Shown here piece after piece: positions 61,776 through 64,000 of a stretch of 64,000 bases of DNA. A program made the position numbers and the translations under genes. Positions within the stretch are counted from its first letter, which is position 1. Each line of letters opens with the position of its first letter. The stretch is from Poseidonocella sedimentorum (GTDB lineage: Bacteria; Pseudomonadota; Alphaproteobacteria; Rhodobacterales; Rhodobacteraceae), in the NCBI RefSeq assembly GCF_900116005.1, contig NZ_FOYI01000008.1, forward strand, positions 7,501 through 71,500. The letters run 5' to 3'. The notes below the pieces were generated by a model that worked only from the letters and a program-made list of their open reading frames with translations, was not told the origin of the DNA and did not search any database.

Positions 61776-63019
61776 GGCCGCGCCTCGGGCAGCGCGGTCC
61801 GGGCCAGAAGGCCCATGGCGACGAGTTTGAGCAGGCAGGGCACCCCCGCATAGAGCAGGCTCAGCGCGCCGAGGCCGGTGGCGGAGGTTGGTGGGGAGGT
61901 CGATCCGCCGGGCGAGACCCCGGCCCAGTCCAGCAGCGGCAGGGCAAAGCCCGCGGCGAGCGCCAGCGTCAGTTTGGAGACAAAGGACCAGAGCCCGAAC
62001 CCGAGGCTTGCCTGCGGCGCGATGCGCGCCAGGTGGGCCGCGAAGATCGCCGGCAGGAGCGTCATGTCCGCGCCGAGCGCCGCGCCGGACAGAAAGCAGA
62101 TCAGCGCGAACCACGGCAGATCCCCCGCGCCCAGGGCCAGCGTGCCGGCGAAGGTGACGATGGCAAGCGCCATGGCCCAGAGCAGGACGCGGCGCGCACC
62201 GAAGCGGCCCGCGAGCCGCGCCCAGAGCGGCGCGGTGGCCCCGGCAGAGAGAAAGAACAGCAGCAGCAACGGGCCCGCCGCCGCCGGCGCGCCGAGCCGT
62301 GTTTCCACGAAGAAGAGGAACAGCGTGGCGGTGATGGCCACGGGCGCGGCATTGGCAAGCGCGATGAGGAGCAACCGGCGCGCCAAAGCGTCGGCGAGGA
62401 TCGCGCGCAGGCCGGGGTCCCCGGCCTCTGCCTGCGGCCCGGCCCATTCCGCGCGCATCGCGAGGCCCGCGAGCAGCGCCGCCAGAGCGAAGCCCGCGGC
62501 ATAGATCGCCATCGGCTGCGCGCCCCCGGTCAGCAGAGCCGGCGCGACCGCCGCCAAACAGAGCCCGAGGATCCCGCCCGTCTCGCGCCAGCCCGCAAGG
62601 CGCAAATGGCCGCCCGGCCCGAGCCCGCGGGCCTTGGTCACGCCGCGGGCATAGAAGGTGATGCTGAGGAAACTGTATCCGGTAAATAGCCCGGCCATGC
62701 ACAGCGCGAACCACGCAAGCGGCGCCACTGGCGGCGCCACCGCGAAAAGCGCGACCATGCTCAGCGCCATGAGCGCCAGCGCGATCGCCACCCCCGGCCC
62801 GCGCCAGCGCCCCAGACGGGACGAGAGCCAGCCGAGCGCCGGATCCTGCACCACGTCGAGCAGCCGCAGCGCCGAGAGCACCAGCCCGAGCGCCGCGAAG
62901 CTCAGCCCGAACCGGTCGGCATAGACTTTGGGCGCGTGGATGTAGATCGGCAGCCCCGCGGCCGCGAGCACGGCGGCAAAGCCCGCATAGGCGGGCAGGC
63001 GCTCGGCCGCCGCGCGCAC
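61772..63019 (-). CDS. MFS transporter (GPH cation symporter type)
   Basis: The 415-residue protein has about twelve hydrophobic helices. The segments LRLLDVVQDPALGWLSSRLG and LTGGAQPM resemble the melibiose-type GPH family, in which the first cytoplasmic loop Asp pair binds the cation. It starts at GTG one base after the DUF1365 stop. In R. sphaeroides the equivalent gene belongs to the RpoE regulon; the transported substrate is unknown and could be lipid-related. Confidence 0.87.
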   Translation of the reverse strand: MRAAAERLPAYAGFAAVLAAAGLPIYIHAPKVYADRFGLSFAALGLVLSALRLLDVVQDPALGWLSSRLGRWRGPGVAIALALMALSMVALFAVAPPVAPLAWFALCMAGLFTGYSFLSITFYARGVTKARGLGPGGHLRLAGWRETGGILGLCLAAVAPALLTGGAQPMAIYAAGFALAALLAGLAMRAEWAGPQAEAGDPGLRAILADALARRLLLIALANAAPVAITATLFLFFVETRLGAPAAAGPLLLLFFLSAGATAPLWARLAGRFGARRVLLWAMALAIVTFAGTLALGAGDLPWFALICFLSGAALGADMTLLPAIFAAHLARIAPQASLGFGLWSFVSKLTLALAAGFALPLLDWAGVSPGGSTSPPTSATGLGALSLLYAGVPCLLKLVAMGLLARTALPEARP

Positions 63020-63020
63020 C

Positions 63021-63773
63021 TCACGAGACCTCTTCGGCCGGGGGCTCCGGGCGGGTGCGATAGCGCGCGCCTTTCCACCGCAGTTTGAGCGCCTGCCAGA
63101 AGATCAGCGCCACGACCCGGCGCGCGCCGACGGGGCGGCGCAGCATCGCGCCAAGCAGGCCCGCGCTGGTCAGCGGCGCGCGCGGGCCCGAGAGCGTCGC
63201 GACGACCCCGGCCTCTTCGTTGCGGTGATCGATCCAGATGCCGATCCGGTCATCCCGGATGTCGAAGCGAAACTCATAGATCCCCTCGATCGGCTGAAAC
63301 GGCGAGACGTAGAAGACCTTGGTCGCCACGATGCGGTCCTCGGCATCGATCGGGCCGCCGTCGGGCCGCTGGCAGAGGTAAGAATGGCGCTCGCCGAAGG
63401 TGTTGGTGACCTCCGCGATCACCGCGCGCAACGCGCCGGCGCGATCATGGGCGAGCCAGAAGCTCACCGGGTTGAAGACGTGGCCCAGCATCCGCGGTTG
63501 CGCCAGCAGCATCAGCCGCCCCGGCGCCTCGACCCCGTGATCGGCCAGCACCCCGCGCGCCCAGGCCGCGCCCACGCCTTGCCCGACCGGCCCGCCGTGG
63601 TCGCTGTCCCAGAGGCTTGCCAGATTGCGCCGGTTGCGCCCGAAGAGCCACGGCCCCTTTGGCGGGGTCTCGGCATCGAGCAGCACGTAGTCGATGGAAT
63701 AGCGAAAGGCGTTGCGGATCGCGCCGCGCCGGCTGTGGCTGGTGTGGCCCGCGATATGCTCGACCGGGCTCAT
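63021..63773 (-). CDS. DUF1365 family protein
   Basis: The 250-residue protein matches DUF1365: SRRGAIRNAFRYSIDYVLLD at the start, LMLLAQPRMLGHVFNPVSFW and EVTNTFGERHSYLC in the middle, and FYVSPFQPIEGIYEF. These proteins accompany flavoprotein oxidoreductases and cyclopropane-synthase-like methyltransferases in bacterial clusters for fatty acid modification. The ATG overlaps the stop of the upstream flavoprotein gene by 4 nt. Confidence 0.92.
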   Translation of the reverse strand: MSPVEHIAGHTSHSRRGAIRNAFRYSIDYVLLDAETPPKGPWLFGRNRRNLASLWDSDHGGPVGQGVGAAWARGVLADHGVEAPGRLMLLAQPRMLGHVFNPVSFWLAHDRAGALRAVIAEVTNTFGERHSYLCQRPDGGPIDAEDRIVATKVFYVSPFQPIEGIYEFRFDIRDDRIGIWIDHRNEEAGVVATLSGPRAPLTSAGLLGAMLRRPVGARRVVALIFWQALKLRWKGARYRTRPEPPAEEVS

Positions 63774-64000
63774 TCCGCCGCGACCGGCATCCGAAGCGTG
63801 GGCCGCAGCTTGGCGTGCAGCGCCTCGGCCATCCGGTGCGCACTCGCGAGCCCATCCTCGTGAAACCCGTTGCCGAGCCATGCGCCGCAGAACCAGGTCT
63901 GGTTCTGGCCGTTGCGCTGGCGAATCCGCTCCTGCGCCCCCATCGCGCCCAGATCAAAGACCGGGTGATCGAAACGCACCTGATCGTAAATCAACTCCTC
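63770..64000 (-). CDS. FAD-dependent (amine oxidase-like) oxidoreductase, C-terminal fragment
   Basis: Only the last 76 residues are inside the window; the 5' part lies beyond the right edge. The segment FDHPVFDLGAMGAQERI followed by TWFCGAWLGNGFHEDGLASA is the typical C-terminal FAD-contacting part of NAD(P)-binding flavoproteins found with DUF1365 genes. In R. sphaeroides the homolog is next to rpoE-chrR and is linked to modified (furan) fatty acid formation. Confidence 0.85.
   Translation of the reverse strand, partial: EELIYDQVRFDHPVFDLGAMGAQERIRQRNGQNQTWFCGAWLGNGFHEDGLASAHRMAEALHAKLRPTLRMPVAAE

Noticed and set aside
1-64000. tRNA, rRNA, CRISPR, insertion sequence or prophage
   Set aside because: Intergenic gaps are short and none holds a cloverleaf, a repeat-spacer array, a transposase or integrase gene, or phage structural genes. 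GC content looks even across the window apart from short promoter regions.

Overview
The window is GC-rich alphaproteobacterial chromosome and looks like a member of the Rhodobacterales (Roseobacter/Rhodobacter group). The evidence is gene content and order: dusB-ntrB-ntrC-ntrY-ntrX-trkA-trkH-hfq-hflX in one direction; lgt-midA-pgeF divergent from ubiK; a DUF1467 gene beside methylmalonyl-CoA epimerase; DUF1150 and Hsp20; an AsnC-type regulator divergent from trxB; and a SDR/MFS/DUF1365/flavoprotein cluster of the type next to rpoE-chrR in Rhodobacter sphaeroides. Genes are dense, often overlap by 4 nt (ATGA), and start with GTG or TTG in several cases. I see no tRNA, rRNA, insertion sequence, prophage or CRISPR array.

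Layout. 1-5.7 kb: end of an EI24/CysZ-like membrane protein, DUF1467, epimerase, a CheY-like regulator, thpR, an unknown gene, the ruvCAB resolvasome operon and a small DUF1127 protein. 5.7-10.9 kb: prmA, then a catabolic-looking run (L-2-haloacid dehalogenase, two alpha/beta hydrolases, a PLP-dependent dehydratase, a PcaD-like lactonase). 10.9-17 kb: tsf-rpsB, a SYLF-domain lipoprotein, a beta-hydroxyacid dehydrogenase and a penicillin-acylase family protein. 17-31.6 kb: RNA and potassium genes (hflX, hfq, trkH, trkA), the two nitrogen two-component systems, dusB, pgpA, cinA and amtB. 31.6-38.9 kb: an atypical kinase, sufT, a sugar acetyltransferase, sufA, tpiA, an AsnC-type regulator with cysG, fpr and galU. 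39-43.6 kb: a Mla-type lipid transport operon. 43.6-50.2 kb: ubiK, lgt-midA-pgeF, Lrp/trxB and the sulfate-activation fusion enzyme. 50.3-53 kb: Hsp20/DUF1150, DUF465, purEK. 53-57.5 kb: a compact nucleoside salvage operon (cdd-deoA-deoB-add-upp). 57.6-64 kb: a HisD-family dehydrogenase with a LysR regulator, a histidine phosphatase, and the lipid/stress cluster that runs off the right edge.

The window is mostly core metabolism. The features most worth a second look are in the non-coding DNA. A 51-nt element made of two different palindromes joined by GCA occurs twice, in opposite orientations, with compensatory changes in the stem. A ROSE-like RNA thermometer, with an RpoH-like promoter just upstream, seems to control hsp20. 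The sulfate-activation gene has a hairpin leader that ends in a terminator 20 nt before its start codon. Two expected gene blocks also appear to be missing: ispDF between dusB and pgpA, and the sulfite/PAPS reductase genes between cysG and fpr. All calls come from reading the sequence; no database search was run.
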